DNA of 64,000 nucleotides, from positions 1 to 64,000 of the forward strand of contig NZ_JANBVS010000026.1 of assembly GCF_024586915.1 (NCBI RefSeq), written 5' to 3'. Source of the stretch: Bradyrhizobium sp. SRS-191 (lineage in GTDB: Bacteria; Pseudomonadota; Alphaproteobacteria; Rhizobiales; Xanthobacteraceae). A program made the translations under genes and the position numbers. Within the stretch, counting starts at the first letter, position 1, and each line of letters starts with the position of its first letter. Of this stretch, positions 42,952 through 51,891 are shown in pieces. Below the pieces are notes generated by a model, which worked only from the letters and a program-made list of their open reading frames with translations, did not search any database and was not told the origin of the DNA.

Positions 42952-44247
42952 CTAGACCGGCTTGCCCGAGCCGTGGAACAGCCGGCCCTTCTCCGTGATC
43001 AGCACGATGACCAGCGCTGTCGCGGTGCAGGCGAGGAAGCCGGTGGCGAAGGGCAGCGGCGTGCCGTCGAAGGCCTGGCCGACCAGGGCTCCGGCGGCCA
43101 TGCCGAGCAGCGTGGTGATCGAGCCGTACAGCGAGGAGGCAGTGCCGGCATTGGCGCGCTGCGGCTCCATCGCCAGCGCAGTGAAGTTCGCGAACATCAG
43201 GCCGAACGAGAACATCATCCCGGCCGACAGGATCATGAACAGCCACAGCGGCAGCATGCCCAGCATCGCGGTGCTGAAGCAGACCAGCGCAATGAGGACG
43301 GCGCCGACCAAGGCGCCATGCGAGATCATGCGCATGCCGAGCCGGCCGACGAGGCGGGCATTCAGAAAGCCGGCGACCGCGATGGTCACCGCGATCGCTG
43401 CGAAGGCGAGAGGGAAGTAGCGACCGAGCCCGTAGAAGCCGGTGAACAGCTGCTGCGACGACAGCACGTAGCCGAGCACGGCGCCGAAGATGCCGCTCGC
43501 GGCCAGCGCGTAGCCCAGCGTCTGGCGATTGGTCAGCGTGGCGCGGAAGGCGCCGCTGATGGCGGCGACGGAGAACGGCTTGCGCTCATTGTCCGGCAGC
43601 GTCTCGGGCAGGCGGAAGACGGTCCACAGCAGCGCGACGATGCCGTAGACGGTCAGCACCACGAAGATGCCGCGCCATTGCGTCAGCAGCATCACGGCCT
43701 GGCCGAAGGCGGGCGCGATCACGGGAATGGCGATGAACACCATCATGGCGAGCGAGACGACGCTGGCCATGCGGCGGCCCGCATAGCAGTCGCGCACGAT
43801 CGAGGTCGCGATCACGCGAGTCGCGGCGGTGCCGAGGCCTTCCAGGGCGCGCGCCAGCAGCAGCGTCTCGAACGACGGCGCGGCGATCGCGAGCAGACTG
43901 GCGATGACGTACAGCACCATGCCGCCGAGCAGCACCGGGCGGCGGCCGAAACTGTCGGACAGCGGACCGATGGCGAACTGGCCGAAGCCGAATCCGATGA
44001 TGAAGGCCGACAGCACCATCTGCACCCGGTTGGCGGAGCCGATGTGGAAGGCCGAGCCGATCTCCGGCAGCGCCGGCAGCATCATGTCCATGGCCAGCGG
44101 ATTCAGCGCCATGATCGCGGCGATGACGATCACGAACTCGGTGAAGGCCATCGGCCGGTGGCGGACGATCTCGATGGTGTCGGCACTGGTATCAGCCAAG
44201 GCGCAGGCCTTCCGTCGTATATCTGGGGCAGCGGGGGTGATGCTCAT
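42952..44247 (-). CDS. Bcr/CflA-type multidrug efflux MFS transporter (431 aa)
   Basis: Twelve membrane segments with the family's motif A loop (GPLSDSFGRRPVLLGG), the Bcr/CflA-like MALNPLAMDMMLPALPEIGSAF start of the first helix, and RALEGLGTAATRV in helix 4. It probably exports bicyclomycin-like drugs or amino-acid derivatives by proton antiport. The ATG at 44247 is chosen over a TTG at 44274; the first 30 residues are non-typical and a later start is possible. Monocistronic. Confidence 0.92.
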   Translation of the reverse strand: MSITPAAPDIRRKACALADTSADTIEIVRHRPMAFTEFVIVIAAIMALNPLAMDMMLPALPEIGSAFHIGSANRVQMVLSAFIIGFGFGQFAIGPLSDSFGRRPVLLGGMVLYVIASLLAIAAPSFETLLLARALEGLGTAATRVIATSIVRDCYAGRRMASVVSLAMMVFIAIPVIAPAFGQAVMLLTQWRGIFVVLTVYGIVALLWTVFRLPETLPDNERKPFSVAAISGAFRATLTNRQTLGYALAASGIFGAVLGYVLSSQQLFTGFYGLGRYFPLAFAAIAVTIAVAGFLNARLVGRLGMRMISHGALVGAVLIALVCFSTAMLGMLPLWLFMILSAGMMFSFGLMFANFTALAMEPQRANAGTASSLYGSITTLLGMAAGALVGQAFDGTPLPFATGFLACTATALVIVLITEKGRLFHGSGKPV

Positions 44248-44413
44248 CTGTACCGGACTTGCTGCGGCGCACAAGGCGTGTTTCGGAATGGCTGGTCATC
44301 GGCCTTTTGCGGCCGCGCTGGCGCGATTGTGACCGGGTGTGAGCCGGTGAAAATTGCGCCGGTCCGGCGGCGATGGTAACGCGCGTGTGATCCTCTCGCG
44401 GGGTTCGGCGCGC

Positions 44414-44734
44414 ATGAAGACCTACAAGATCGTCGTCTATGTCCCCACCGCCGACGCTGAGGCCGTGCGCAATGCCATGGGCGAGGCCGGGGCCGGGCGG
44501 ATCGGCAACTACGATTACTGCTCGTTTACCATGACGGGCACCGGCCGCTTCCGGCCGCTCGCCGGCCCCCATCCGGCCATCGGCGCCGTCGGCCGATTGG
44601 AGACGGTCGCGGAGGATCGCATCGAGACCGTGTGCGCGGAGGACCGGCTGAAACCCGTGCTGAAAGCGATCCGGGCCGCGCATCCTTATGAGGAGCCGGC
44701 GATCGACGTCTATCCGATCGAAATGGTGGATTAG
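44414..44734 (+). CDS. Nif3/YqfO-type small domain protein (106 aa)
   Basis: Corresponds to the small insert domain (YqfO/CutA-like ferredoxin-like fold) of Nif3-like proteins, standing alone. Pattern: YKIVVYVPTADAEAVRNAMG, GAGRIGNYDYCSF, TGTGRFRPL, AHPYEEPAIDVYPI. Such proteins bind metals or act as GTP cyclohydrolase-like partners; this role is not shown for the single domain. ATG at 44414. One base separates it from the next gene. Confidence 0.85.
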   Translation: MKTYKIVVYVPTADAEAVRNAMGEAGAGRIGNYDYCSFTMTGTGRFRPLAGPHPAIGAVGRLETVAEDRIETVCAEDRLKPVLKAIRAAHPYEEPAIDVYPIEMVD

Positions 44735-44735
44735 C

Positions 44736-45338
44736 ATGCGGGCATTTGGATCCGTTCGCGCAGGGCTCGCGGCCGCCATCATCGCGCTCTCCTCTCCGGC
44801 CGCCATGGCGCAGGACGCGGCGCCGGCCGACAAGATCTCGGCGTTCCGCCTCCAGCATGGCGAGGGCCGCGTCACGCGCGACGCCGTGCTCGACCGGATC
44901 GCCATGGAGCAGGCGCGGGCGATGGCCGAGAAGGACGATCTCAGCCACGAGGTGCTCGGCCCGTTCACGCGCCGCGTCGCGCCGTCGAAGGCCGGCCGCG
45001 CCGCCGAGAACATCGCCTATGGCTACGACAATTTCGACAAGACGCTCGGGCAGTGGATCAACTCGGCCGGCCATCGCAAGAATCTGCTGCTGCCGAAGGC
45101 CACCAAGGTCGGCATCGCCAGCGCCAGGAACGCGAGCGGCAAGCGCACTTATTGGGCGATGGTGATCGCGGGCGACTACGACACCGACAAGCCGAAGGGC
45201 AGTCCGAAGACCAAGGGCAAGCCGGCCGTGGCGCAGGCGAAAGCCGAAGCGAAGCCGCAGACGACGCGCTGGGGCGCCAAGCCGCCGGCCGCCAAGGACT
45301 GCCATCTCGCCATCAAGGTGATCGGGCTCTGCATCTGA
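44736..45338 (+). CDS. Secreted CAP-domain (SCP/PR-1) protein with Lys/Ala-rich tail (200 aa)
   Basis: Signal peptide ending AAMAQDAAP. The CAP domain is at about residues 30-150 (FRLQHGEGRVTRDAVLDRIAM, GRAAENIAYGYDNF, WINSAGHRKNLLLP). It is followed by a Lys/Ala/Pro-rich linker and a short tail with two cysteines (CHLAIKVIGLC). The role of bacterial CAP proteins is mostly unknown. The ATG is 1 base after the stop of the Nif3-type gene, suggesting coupling. Confidence 0.87.
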   Translation: MRAFGSVRAGLAAAIIALSSPAAMAQDAAPADKISAFRLQHGEGRVTRDAVLDRIAMEQARAMAEKDDLSHEVLGPFTRRVAPSKAGRAAENIAYGYDNFDKTLGQWINSAGHRKNLLLPKATKVGIASARNASGKRTYWAMVIAGDYDTDKPKGSPKTKGKPAVAQAKAEAKPQTTRWGAKPPAAKDCHLAIKVIGLCI

Positions 45339-45503
45339 GGCGCGCGGCCCTGAGTCGCAACGCCCGCCCTGTTTGCAACCATCACGCTCTTGTGCGCAGC
45401 CGCGCCGTTGATCGCGCGAGATTGGTTGTGTATGCAATTTCAGGTTGCCGTTGTGGCAGCCGTTCTCGTCAATTTTTTCAACTCATTTCCAATGGAGATA
45501 GTC

Positions 45504-45854
45504 ATGTCAGTCATCGATAAGGATTCCGCCGTCAGCACCAATCCGCAGACCGCGTCGGCGTCCTATCCGTGGACGCTCACTTCCTATGAGGAGCAGGGCA
45601 ATCTGTGGCTGAAGTGGAGCACGGGTGCTCCATTCCGCGCCCAGCAGGGGCAGATCGCCGTCTATAACAGCGGCTTCCCCGCCGATCCGCAGAAGGAGCG
45701 CAAGGCCTGGTCGTGGGACAACGAGCACGGTGGCGGCTCCGGCTGGGACACCGGCCTGCGCTACGGCTCCGACTGGCACTGCGCCTGGATCGCCGAGAAG
45801 AGCCCGAACGGGCCCTACACCTACGTCGTCAAGCTCATCACCAAGCTCAGCTGA
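45504..45854 (+). CDS. Small tryptophan-rich protein, unrecognised (116 aa)
   Basis: The ATG at 45504 has a GGAG site (ATGGAGATAGTC). There is no signal peptide. The protein is unusually rich in Trp and aromatic residues (PWTLTSYEEQGNLWLKWS, KAWSWDNEHG, SDWHCAWIAEKSPNGPYTYV). The pattern suggests a small beta-sandwich, perhaps a lectin-like or membrane-binding protein, but I recognise no family. It has only one Cys. It is flanked by the CAP protein and a Crp/Fnr regulator. Confidence 0.6.
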   Translation: MSVIDKDSAVSTNPQTASASYPWTLTSYEEQGNLWLKWSTGAPFRAQQGQIAVYNSGFPADPQKERKAWSWDNEHGGGSGWDTGLRYGSDWHCAWIAEKSPNGPYTYVVKLITKLS

Positions 45855-45910
45855 TCGCTGCGGGATGGGATGCGGGCGGCGTCGCCCGCATCCTCGTCCT
45901 GCGCGAGGCC

Positions 45911-46666
45911 TCAGCGCGGCTGCTTCTTCAGGTGCAGGTAGCCGGGGTCGAACTCGCCGACCACGCAGAGCCGCGGCCAGTTGTGCATCGTCAGCGTGCC
46001 GCTGCGGAAGTCCACGGCGCGGCTGGCGCGGAGTTCGACGAGGGTGCGGTTGACGGTTGCGATCGCCATGCCCAGGGCTTCGCCGAGTTGGACGAGGCTG
46101 AGCGGCAGGCGCAGCTGATCATCATGCACATGGCCCAGCGCACGGGCGCGATAGAACAGCTCGCAGAACAGATGCGCCATGCGTGCCGGCTTGGACCGCG
46201 CGCTGTTGTTGGTGATAGCCTCGCGGAAGATCGAGGCATCGATCAGGGTCTCGCGCCAGATCGCGAAGCCGAGCGCCGGCCGCCGGGTGATGGCGCGCGT
46301 CAGCTCCTTATGCAGGATGCCCGCGATCACCGCCGGACCGATCGCGCAAACCGCATGATCCATGCGGTCGAGGAACAGCGCCTGCGCATCGGGCCAGTCG
46401 CCGGCCATGTGAAACGAGAGATACTGGCGGCCGCCGCCCCGGAGCAAATGATAGCGCGCCACCCATCCCGAGATCACGACCACGGACCGGTCCGGCTCGT
46501 CGCCCTGGCGGATGAGGTCCTCCTGGTCGGCCAGCTCGCGTGGTGCGAAGCTGAAATCCCTGATCTCGGCGATGTCGTCGGCTGACAGCCGGGAATGCTC
46601 CTTGAGCTTGTTCACGACGATCTTGTCGGCCTCGATCTTGTCGGCATCGGTCTTGTCGGAAGCCAT
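45911..46666 (-). CDS. Crp/Fnr family transcriptional regulator (251 aa)
   Basis: N-terminal cyclic-nucleotide-binding-like beta-barrel (about residues 30-140; the RQGDEPDRSVVVISGWVARY segment). The C-terminal HTH_Crp domain is at about 155-230 (PLSLVQLGEALGMAIATVNRTLVELRAS). There is no Cys cluster for an Fe-S centre, so it is not a classical Fnr. The start at ATG 46666 is chosen; upstream codons extend into intergenic sequence. The effector is unknown. Confidence 0.92.
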   Translation of the reverse strand: MASDKTDADKIEADKIVVNKLKEHSRLSADDIAEIRDFSFAPRELADQEDLIRQGDEPDRSVVVISGWVARYHLLRGGGRQYLSFHMAGDWPDAQALFLDRMDHAVCAIGPAVIAGILHKELTRAITRRPALGFAIWRETLIDASIFREAITNNSARSKPARMAHLFCELFYRARALGHVHDDQLRLPLSLVQLGEALGMAIATVNRTLVELRASRAVDFRSGTLTMHNWPRLCVVGEFDPGYLHLKKQPR

Positions 46667-46793
46667 GGGAAGTCGCGCCCGTTGATCTCTGGACGTATCA
46701 AATGAGACGACGCACTCGATAGTTCCTATTAAAGTCGGTATGGTATCAGGGGATGCGGATGGAGTTGCCGGTCGCCGCATCGGGAGAACAGCC

Positions 46794-47021
46794 GTGCCCC
46801 ACATCGCGTTCCTCTACCGGCTTCGCCGATTGTTCGGCGGCAACGAGCCGCACCTCGAGACGATCGCCGCCGCGCTGAGCGACGGGCGGCTGAAGCAGCC
46901 CGCGCATCCGATGTCCGATCAGGAGCTGTCGCGCGCGATCCGCGAATTCCAGAGCCTGCCGCCCTCGGAGGCAAGCTTGAAGAAGCTGGCCCAGCGGCTC
47001 GGCGACCCCGATCCCAGCTAG
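46794..47021 (+). CDS. Small protein of unknown function (75 aa)
   Basis: The GTG at 46794 has a GGGAGAA site and is preferred to the ATG at 46740. The protein is helical (PHIAFLYRLRRLFGGNEPH, MSDQELSRAIREFQSLPPSE) with no signal peptide. Not recognised. It is divergent from the Crp/Fnr gene and could share its control region. Confidence 0.55.
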   Translation: MPHIAFLYRLRRLFGGNEPHLETIAAALSDGRLKQPAHPMSDQELSRAIREFQSLPPSEASLKKLAQRLGDPDPS

Positions 47022-47098
47022 TCCCGGTGGCCGGCGTCGCCGTGTCCCCCGGAGGAACCCGGCTTGGCAAGTCCTCCCGAGTCGCGCATCACTAGGGG

Positions 47099-47659
47099 AT
47101 GCTCGACCTTCTCACCCGTCACTGGGTTGCCGGCGCCGTGTTCATGGCCGCCGCGCTGCTGGCCCTGGTGCCGCTGCTCGCGGCCGACTGGCCGCTGGCG
47201 CTGCTGCTGATCTTCCTGCATTCGCCGGGCTATATGATCCACCAGGTCGAGGAGCACACCGGCGACCGCTTCCGCCGCTTCGTCAACAACGTCATGTTCG
47301 GCGGCCGCGAGGCGCTGACCACCGGCGACGTGCTCTGGGTCAATTGCGGCGCCGTCTGGGGCATCGATCTGGCCGCGCTGTACGTGGCGTGGATCGCGGG
47401 GCCCGCCTGGGCGCTGGTCGCGCCCTACCTGATGCTGGTCAACTCGCTCGGCCATATCGGTCCGGCCCTGCGCTTCCGCAGCTACAATCCCGGCCTCGTC
47501 ACCGGGATCATCCTGTTCATTCCGCTCGGCCTCGTGACCGTGCTGGTCATACCCGCCACGATGGCGCAGCACTTGCTCGGCTTCGGCCTGTCGCTGCTGC
47601 TCCACATCATCATCGCGGCCAATGCCATCCGGCGCGCCTCGCACGCCGCGGTGGCGTGA
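47099..47659 (+). CDS. HXXEE-domain membrane protein (186 aa)
   Basis: Membrane protein of the HXXEE family. The signature H48-Q-V-E-E52 lies in SPGYMIHQVEEH, just after the second membrane segment, with about five segments in all. Acidic and histidine residues in the helices suggest a metal or lipid function, but none is established. It follows the small protein at 46794 after 77 bases. Confidence 0.85.
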   Translation: MLDLLTRHWVAGAVFMAAALLALVPLLAADWPLALLLIFLHSPGYMIHQVEEHTGDRFRRFVNNVMFGGREALTTGDVLWVNCGAVWGIDLAALYVAWIAGPAWALVAPYLMLVNSLGHIGPALRFRSYNPGLVTGIILFIPLGLVTVLVIPATMAQHLLGFGLSLLLHIIIAANAIRRASHAAVA

Positions 47660-47669
47660 AGCGCGCGGT

Positions 47670-48842
47670 CTATTCGCCCGGCACGAGGTGGACGGTTGTC
47701 AGCGGCGGCATCGGCCGCCGCAATTTGCGCCGGGAGACATAGAGCAGCACGCCGGTCACCGCGAACAGCGGCATCAGCGCGGCGGCGAGCATGAACAGCA
47801 ACTGCCCCGGCCAGCCCAGGATGCTGCCGCGATGGATGTCGAGGATGCGCGCCAGCACGCGCTCGCCCGTCGTCTTGTCGGCATAGCGTTCGGCGGAGAT
47901 CAGCCGGCCGGTCGCGCCGTCGATGCGGAATTCGTCGCGACGGCCGTCATTCTGCTCGCTCGGCCAGGTGCGCACGCGCAACCCCGTCCCGCCGCCTGCG
48001 GGCAGGGTCAGCTGCATCACCGCGAACCGATCGCCAACCTGCTCGCGCAGCGTCGCCCAGACGAGGTCGAGCGCGAGGGGCTTGGCCTCGGCTGCGGGGC
48101 TCGCCCCGCCGCGCGCGGCCTTGCCGGGCATCTGTGTCTGGGAGGCCGGCGCAAGCAGCCATGTCAGCCCGTCCTTGTACCAGGCATAGGAATAGGTCAG
48201 TCCGGTCAGCGCGATCACCAGATAGACCGGCAGCACCCAGGTGCCGACGACGCTGTGCAGCGAGCGATGCAGGCCGCGGCCGCTGAGGCCGAGCTGAGGC
48301 TTCAGCCAGGCGTTCGCGCTGCTCGCGCGCTTCGGCCAGCGCAGCACGATCCCGGTGATCAGCAGCACGACCAGGCCGAGCACGGCGGCTCCGGTGATCT
48401 GCCGGCCCGCGCCGTTGCCGTCGCCCGGCAGCAGCAGCCAGCGATGCAAATGACGCACGGTGGTGAAGAAGCTCTCGCCGCTGGGCTCGCCGAGCACGCG
48501 GCCGTCATAGGGATCGACCAGCAGCGAGGAGGGGCGGCCGCCGTCGCCGTTGCGCGCGAAGCGGATGCGCGCGGCGGCCGAGGGATCGCGCGACAGCGTG
48601 ATCGCGGCGACCTTGCCGAGCTCCGGATCCGCCTGCAGCCGTGCGACGAGCTCGGCCGGCGTCAGCGGCGCTTCGGTGCGCGGAGCGACATGCGCGAGCG
48701 AGCTGTTGAGAGCAGCCTGGATCTCGTCCTCGAAGCCCATGATGGCGCCGGTGAGGCCCATCAGGGAGAGGATCAGCGCGGCCACGAGTCCGAGGATGGA
48801 GTGGATCTGCAGCAGCGCTGGCTTGATGCGGATGGGCGTCAC
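47670..48842 (-). CDS. PepSY-associated membrane protein (PiuB-like, iron-regulated; 390 aa)
   Basis: Four membrane helices with periplasmic loops. Features of the PepSY_TM family: N-terminal LLQIHSILGLVAALILSLMG and GFEDEIQAALN, then VRHLHRWLLLPGDGNG, GRGLHRSLHSVVGTW and a final ILDIHRGSILGWPGQLLFML. Members are usually encoded beside siderophore receptors and may reduce ferri-siderophores. It is 19 bases downstream of a TonB-dependent siderophore receptor gene, which supports that role. Confidence 0.9.
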   Translation of the reverse strand: MTPIRIKPALLQIHSILGLVAALILSLMGLTGAIMGFEDEIQAALNSSLAHVAPRTEAPLTPAELVARLQADPELGKVAAITLSRDPSAAARIRFARNGDGGRPSSLLVDPYDGRVLGEPSGESFFTTVRHLHRWLLLPGDGNGAGRQITGAAVLGLVVLLITGIVLRWPKRASSANAWLKPQLGLSGRGLHRSLHSVVGTWVLPVYLVIALTGLTYSYAWYKDGLTWLLAPASQTQMPGKAARGGASPAAEAKPLALDLVWATLREQVGDRFAVMQLTLPAGGGTGLRVRTWPSEQNDGRRDEFRIDGATGRLISAERYADKTTGERVLARILDIHRGSILGWPGQLLFMLAAALMPLFAVTGVLLYVSRRKLRRPMPPLTTVHLVPGE

Positions 48843-48861
48843 GCGGGGTCCTCTCTTTAGC

Positions 48862-51171
48862 CTAGAACTTCACCGTCGCCGACAGCGACACCCGCCTCGC
48901 ATCGCCGACGGCGACGTTCAGCACGCTGTTGGCCGAGGGGTAGTAGACGCTGTCGAACAGGTTCTTGACGTTGAGCTGGTAGATCACCGGCAGGCTTTGG
49001 TGCTTGGTCTCGTAGCTCGCGAACATGTCGGCTACGACGTAGGACGGCAGCACGAAGCTGTTGGCGGCGTCGCCGGCGCGGTCGCCGACATAACGCGCGC
49101 CGCCGCCGAGCCTGAGCTGGCCGGGTAGCGCCGTGCCGAAATCATAGACGAGATAGAGCGAGGCGGTGTTGAGCGCGACGTTCTGCAGCCGGTTGCCGCG
49201 ATAGACCGGGTCATCGGTGACCCTGGCGTCGGTGTAGCCGTAGCTGCCGATCATGGTCCAATGCTCGGCAATGCTGCCGGTGACGTCGACCTCGGCGCCG
49301 CGCGAGCGAACCCTGCCGGCGGTGGTGTATTCCAGCACGCCGTTGCCGTTGAGCTGCGATACCAGCACGTTCTGCTTGTCGATGTCGTAGACCGCGACGG
49401 TGCCGGACAGCCGCTTGTCGAGGTCGAACTTGAAGCCGGTCTCCCAGGACGTGCCTTGCTCCGGCGCGATGTTCGAGCCGAGCACGACGCCGCCGGTGAG
49501 CGGGGCGATGGTCGAATTGGGCTTCAGGCTTTTCGTGTAGCTGGCGTAGAGCGAGAATTGCTCGTTGAGCTTGAGAATCGCGCCCCCGAGCGGCAGCACG
49601 GTGTCGGCCGCGACGTTGGTATTCGCCTTGAACGGCCGGCCGCGGCCGGCGATCTGCTCATAATCCATGTAGCGCACGCCACCGACCAGCGCGAGCTTGT
49701 CGGTGAGGTGCAGCGTGTCCTGCAGGAACAGCGAATATTGGCCGAGCTTGTCGGTCTGGTCGCTGTCGCTGGCCGAGATCGTCGAGCCCGGCTGCAGCAG
49801 GCCGTAGACCGGATTGTAGACGTTGAACGGGGTCGAGGCCGGCACGGTCTTGCGCAGGAGATCCTGGCGATAAATCGTCCGATATTGCGCGTCGCCGCCG
49901 AACAGCACCTCGTTGCGCAGGCCGCCGATCCAGAATCCGCCTTGCATATAGGAGGTGCCGTAGCTGACGCGGCTGAGCGAGCCGAACGTGCCGTCATTGC
50001 TGCGACCCTCGAGGCCGGTCTTCGGATCGAAAGACGTGATGCGCAGCTGGTAGGCGTTGAAGCTCTCGGTGTTGTAGCTGTAGGCCGCGGTGAGCTTCCA
50101 GTCCTCGTTGAGCTTCTGCTCGACCGAGGCCTGCACCAGGTCCGACTGACCCCACATGTTGTTGAAAGGCTCGTCGAGCCGCCGCGTCGCGGGGATCGCC
50201 AGCGGCGCGCCGTTGACGAAGGCGGTGCCGCGATCGAATGGGGTGATGAATTCGCGGTGCTCGTAGTTGAGCTGCACCGTCGTCGTGTCGCCGTACCAGG
50301 CGAGCGACGGCGCCACCAGCATCTCGCGATGCCGGCCGAAATTGCGCCAGTAATCCTCGCTGACGCCGTAGCCGATGAAGCGATAGGCGAGGCCGCCGTC
50401 ACCGATCGGGCCGGTGATGTCGAGCGTGCCGTCCGCGCCGGTCCTCGTGTTGGCATAGGCCGAGCCGAGCAGCGTCACCGAGCCGTGCTGATACAGTTCG
50501 GGCCGCTTGCTGATGGTGTTGACGATGCCGCCGGGATCCATGATGCCGTACATCAGCGAGGCCGGGCCCTTCAGCACCTCGACGCTCTCCACCGCGGCAT
50601 TCAGGCTGCGGCCCTGCACCAGCGGCAGGCCGTTGCGCATGATCGAGCCGTCACGATTGTCGCCGAAGCCACGGCGCATCACCGCATCCTGCGTGCCGGC
50701 AAGCGTGTTCGCCTGGGTGACGCCGCTGATATTGGCCAGCGCATCGTCGATGTTGCGCGGCAGCTGGTCCTTGATCACCTGCTCGGGCACGATGTTGACG
50801 GATTGCGCCGTGTTGAGCGGCGAGGCGCCGGTGCGCAGCGTGGTTGCGCTCGGCATCGCCCGATAGTTGAGCTTCGCGGCATTGAGCACCACCGCTTCCG
50901 CGGCCGCGCGCTCCGCACGTGTCGGCATCGGGGGCGGCTGCACCTGACGCCGTGACGGCGTCGCCCGAGCCTGGCGCTGCGGCGCGCTCACGGCACTCGC
51001 GGGCTTGCGCTTTTGCGCCGGCGCATCCACCGTCACTGGCGGCAGCGAGGCCTGGGCATGTCCAGGAGAGGAGGAGCAGGCCAGCTCTGCGGTCAGCGCG
51101 CTCGCAATCGCAATCGCGCGGCGCATGCCGGTACGAGAGCGAGCCTCGCGCCGGCCGTCACACTTCGTCAT
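48862..51171 (-). CDS. TonB-dependent siderophore receptor (FhuA/FpvA family)
   Basis: A 769-residue outer-membrane receptor. An N-terminal signal (or ATG at 51126, which gives a cleaner signal MRRAIAIASALTAEL) is followed by the TonB-box-like SLPPVTVDAP. The plug domain (about 115-260) has NIVPEQVIKDQLPRNIDDAL, RGFGDNRDGSIMRNGLPLVQ and GPASLMYGIMDPGGIVN, the ferrichrome/hydroxamate siderophore receptor pattern. The barrel ends VSLSATVKF, with the terminal aromatic residue needed for assembly. It is probably iron-regulated together with the PepSY gene, but I cannot see a clear Fur, RirA or Irr site. Confidence 0.95.
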   Translation of the reverse strand: MTKCDGRREARSRTGMRRAIAIASALTAELACSSSPGHAQASLPPVTVDAPAQKRKPASAVSAPQRQARATPSRRQVQPPPMPTRAERAAAEAVVLNAAKLNYRAMPSATTLRTGASPLNTAQSVNIVPEQVIKDQLPRNIDDALANISGVTQANTLAGTQDAVMRRGFGDNRDGSIMRNGLPLVQGRSLNAAVESVEVLKGPASLMYGIMDPGGIVNTISKRPELYQHGSVTLLGSAYANTRTGADGTLDITGPIGDGGLAYRFIGYGVSEDYWRNFGRHREMLVAPSLAWYGDTTTVQLNYEHREFITPFDRGTAFVNGAPLAIPATRRLDEPFNNMWGQSDLVQASVEQKLNEDWKLTAAYSYNTESFNAYQLRITSFDPKTGLEGRSNDGTFGSLSRVSYGTSYMQGGFWIGGLRNEVLFGGDAQYRTIYRQDLLRKTVPASTPFNVYNPVYGLLQPGSTISASDSDQTDKLGQYSLFLQDTLHLTDKLALVGGVRYMDYEQIAGRGRPFKANTNVAADTVLPLGGAILKLNEQFSLYASYTKSLKPNSTIAPLTGGVVLGSNIAPEQGTSWETGFKFDLDKRLSGTVAVYDIDKQNVLVSQLNGNGVLEYTTAGRVRSRGAEVDVTGSIAEHWTMIGSYGYTDARVTDDPVYRGNRLQNVALNTASLYLVYDFGTALPGQLRLGGGARYVGDRAGDAANSFVLPSYVVADMFASYETKHQSLPVIYQLNVKNLFDSVYYPSANSVLNVAVGDARRVSLSATVKF

Positions 51172-51476
51172 CGTTCACTTCACTTTCAAGTCACGCCGTT
51201 CGCGGGAACGGGTCGCTTGAGGTGAGGTCTAGCAATGCGATGCAGCAAAGAACACGGCGCGCAGGCTTGAATAGCTCTAAGTCGCCGGGTGTTTCGTTGT
51301 TGGAATTGGTTCGAACCTGTGCCGCTCGCGGCGCCTTTGCGGCATCGCGCGGAGCGTGATCAGGGCGCGCTGCAGGATCGAGCACGCTGCCCGGTCGACG
51401 CGCAAACAACAACGCTCCATCCGGCTTGCGGATGAAGCGCTGTTCGTTTCATTTTTTGGAACTAATTGCGTTGAGC
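51172..51476. other. Intergenic region between the siderophore receptor and the small secreted protein
   Basis: A 305-base gap. Short AT-rich stretches are present near 51290-51320 and 51450-51470. No gene or repeat was recognised. Confidence 0.4.
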
Positions 51477-51788
51477 TCAACGCTTCGGCGTGATCGTGCC
51501 GGAATGCGGGCTCATCGTGCCCATGCTGCCGTTGTCGGTGCCGTCACTCATACCAGTGCCGCCACCGGTGCGGCCGCCGGTCGCACTGGTGTCGGTACCC
51601 GCAGGCGTGCGGCCCATATTGGCCCCGGTGGTGCCGGTGTCGGTCGAATGCCCCATGCCGGGGCTGGTCGCGGTGCCCGAGCCGCCGGTGCCGGTGTTGG
51701 CGCCCGCGCCGCTGCTGCTCTGGGCGAGGGCGAGCGAGCTCGTGAGTGCAAATGCGGCGGCGAGCGCGACGGTGGTCGTGGTCTTCAT
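51477..51788 (-). CDS. Small secreted Gly/Thr/Ser-rich protein (103 aa)
   Basis: A clear signal peptide (MKTTTTVALAAAFALTSSLALA) followed by a low-complexity Gly/Thr/Ser tail with GTGGSGTAT, GTTGANMGRT and TSATGGRTGGGTG. It is not a recognisable family, but similar short repeat-rich secreted proteins are common in Bradyrhizobium. It has a candidate EcfG-type promoter (51821-51845). Confidence 0.7.
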   Translation of the reverse strand: MKTTTTVALAAAFALTSSLALAQSSSGAGANTGTGGSGTATSPGMGHSTDTGTTGANMGRTPAGTDTSATGGRTGGGTGMSDGTDNGSMGTMSPHSGTITPKR

Positions 51789-51820
51789 GGTCGGTCCTTT
51801 CTCTGCTTCGGAGCGGAGCT

Positions 51821-51845
51821 AACAAGACCGCGTTGCCGCCGTTCC
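51821..51845 (-). promoter_or_regulatory. Candidate EcfG (general stress) promoter
   Basis: On the minus strand: GGAAC (51845-51841), a 16-base spacer, then TGTT (51824-51821). The known EcfG/RpoE2 pattern is GGAAC-N16/17-CGTT. There is one mismatch, in the -10 element. It lies 33 bases before the ATG of the secreted protein. Confidence 0.5.
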
Positions 51846-51891
51846 CATCCGCTCGCGCGTAGCGCCGTCTCAGTTGGTCGCAGCGGCCTGC

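Noticed and set aside
49261..50955. Long plus-strand frame opposite the siderophore receptor
   Set aside because: Composition is that of an antisense shadow. There is no domain, and the minus strand gives a complete receptor.
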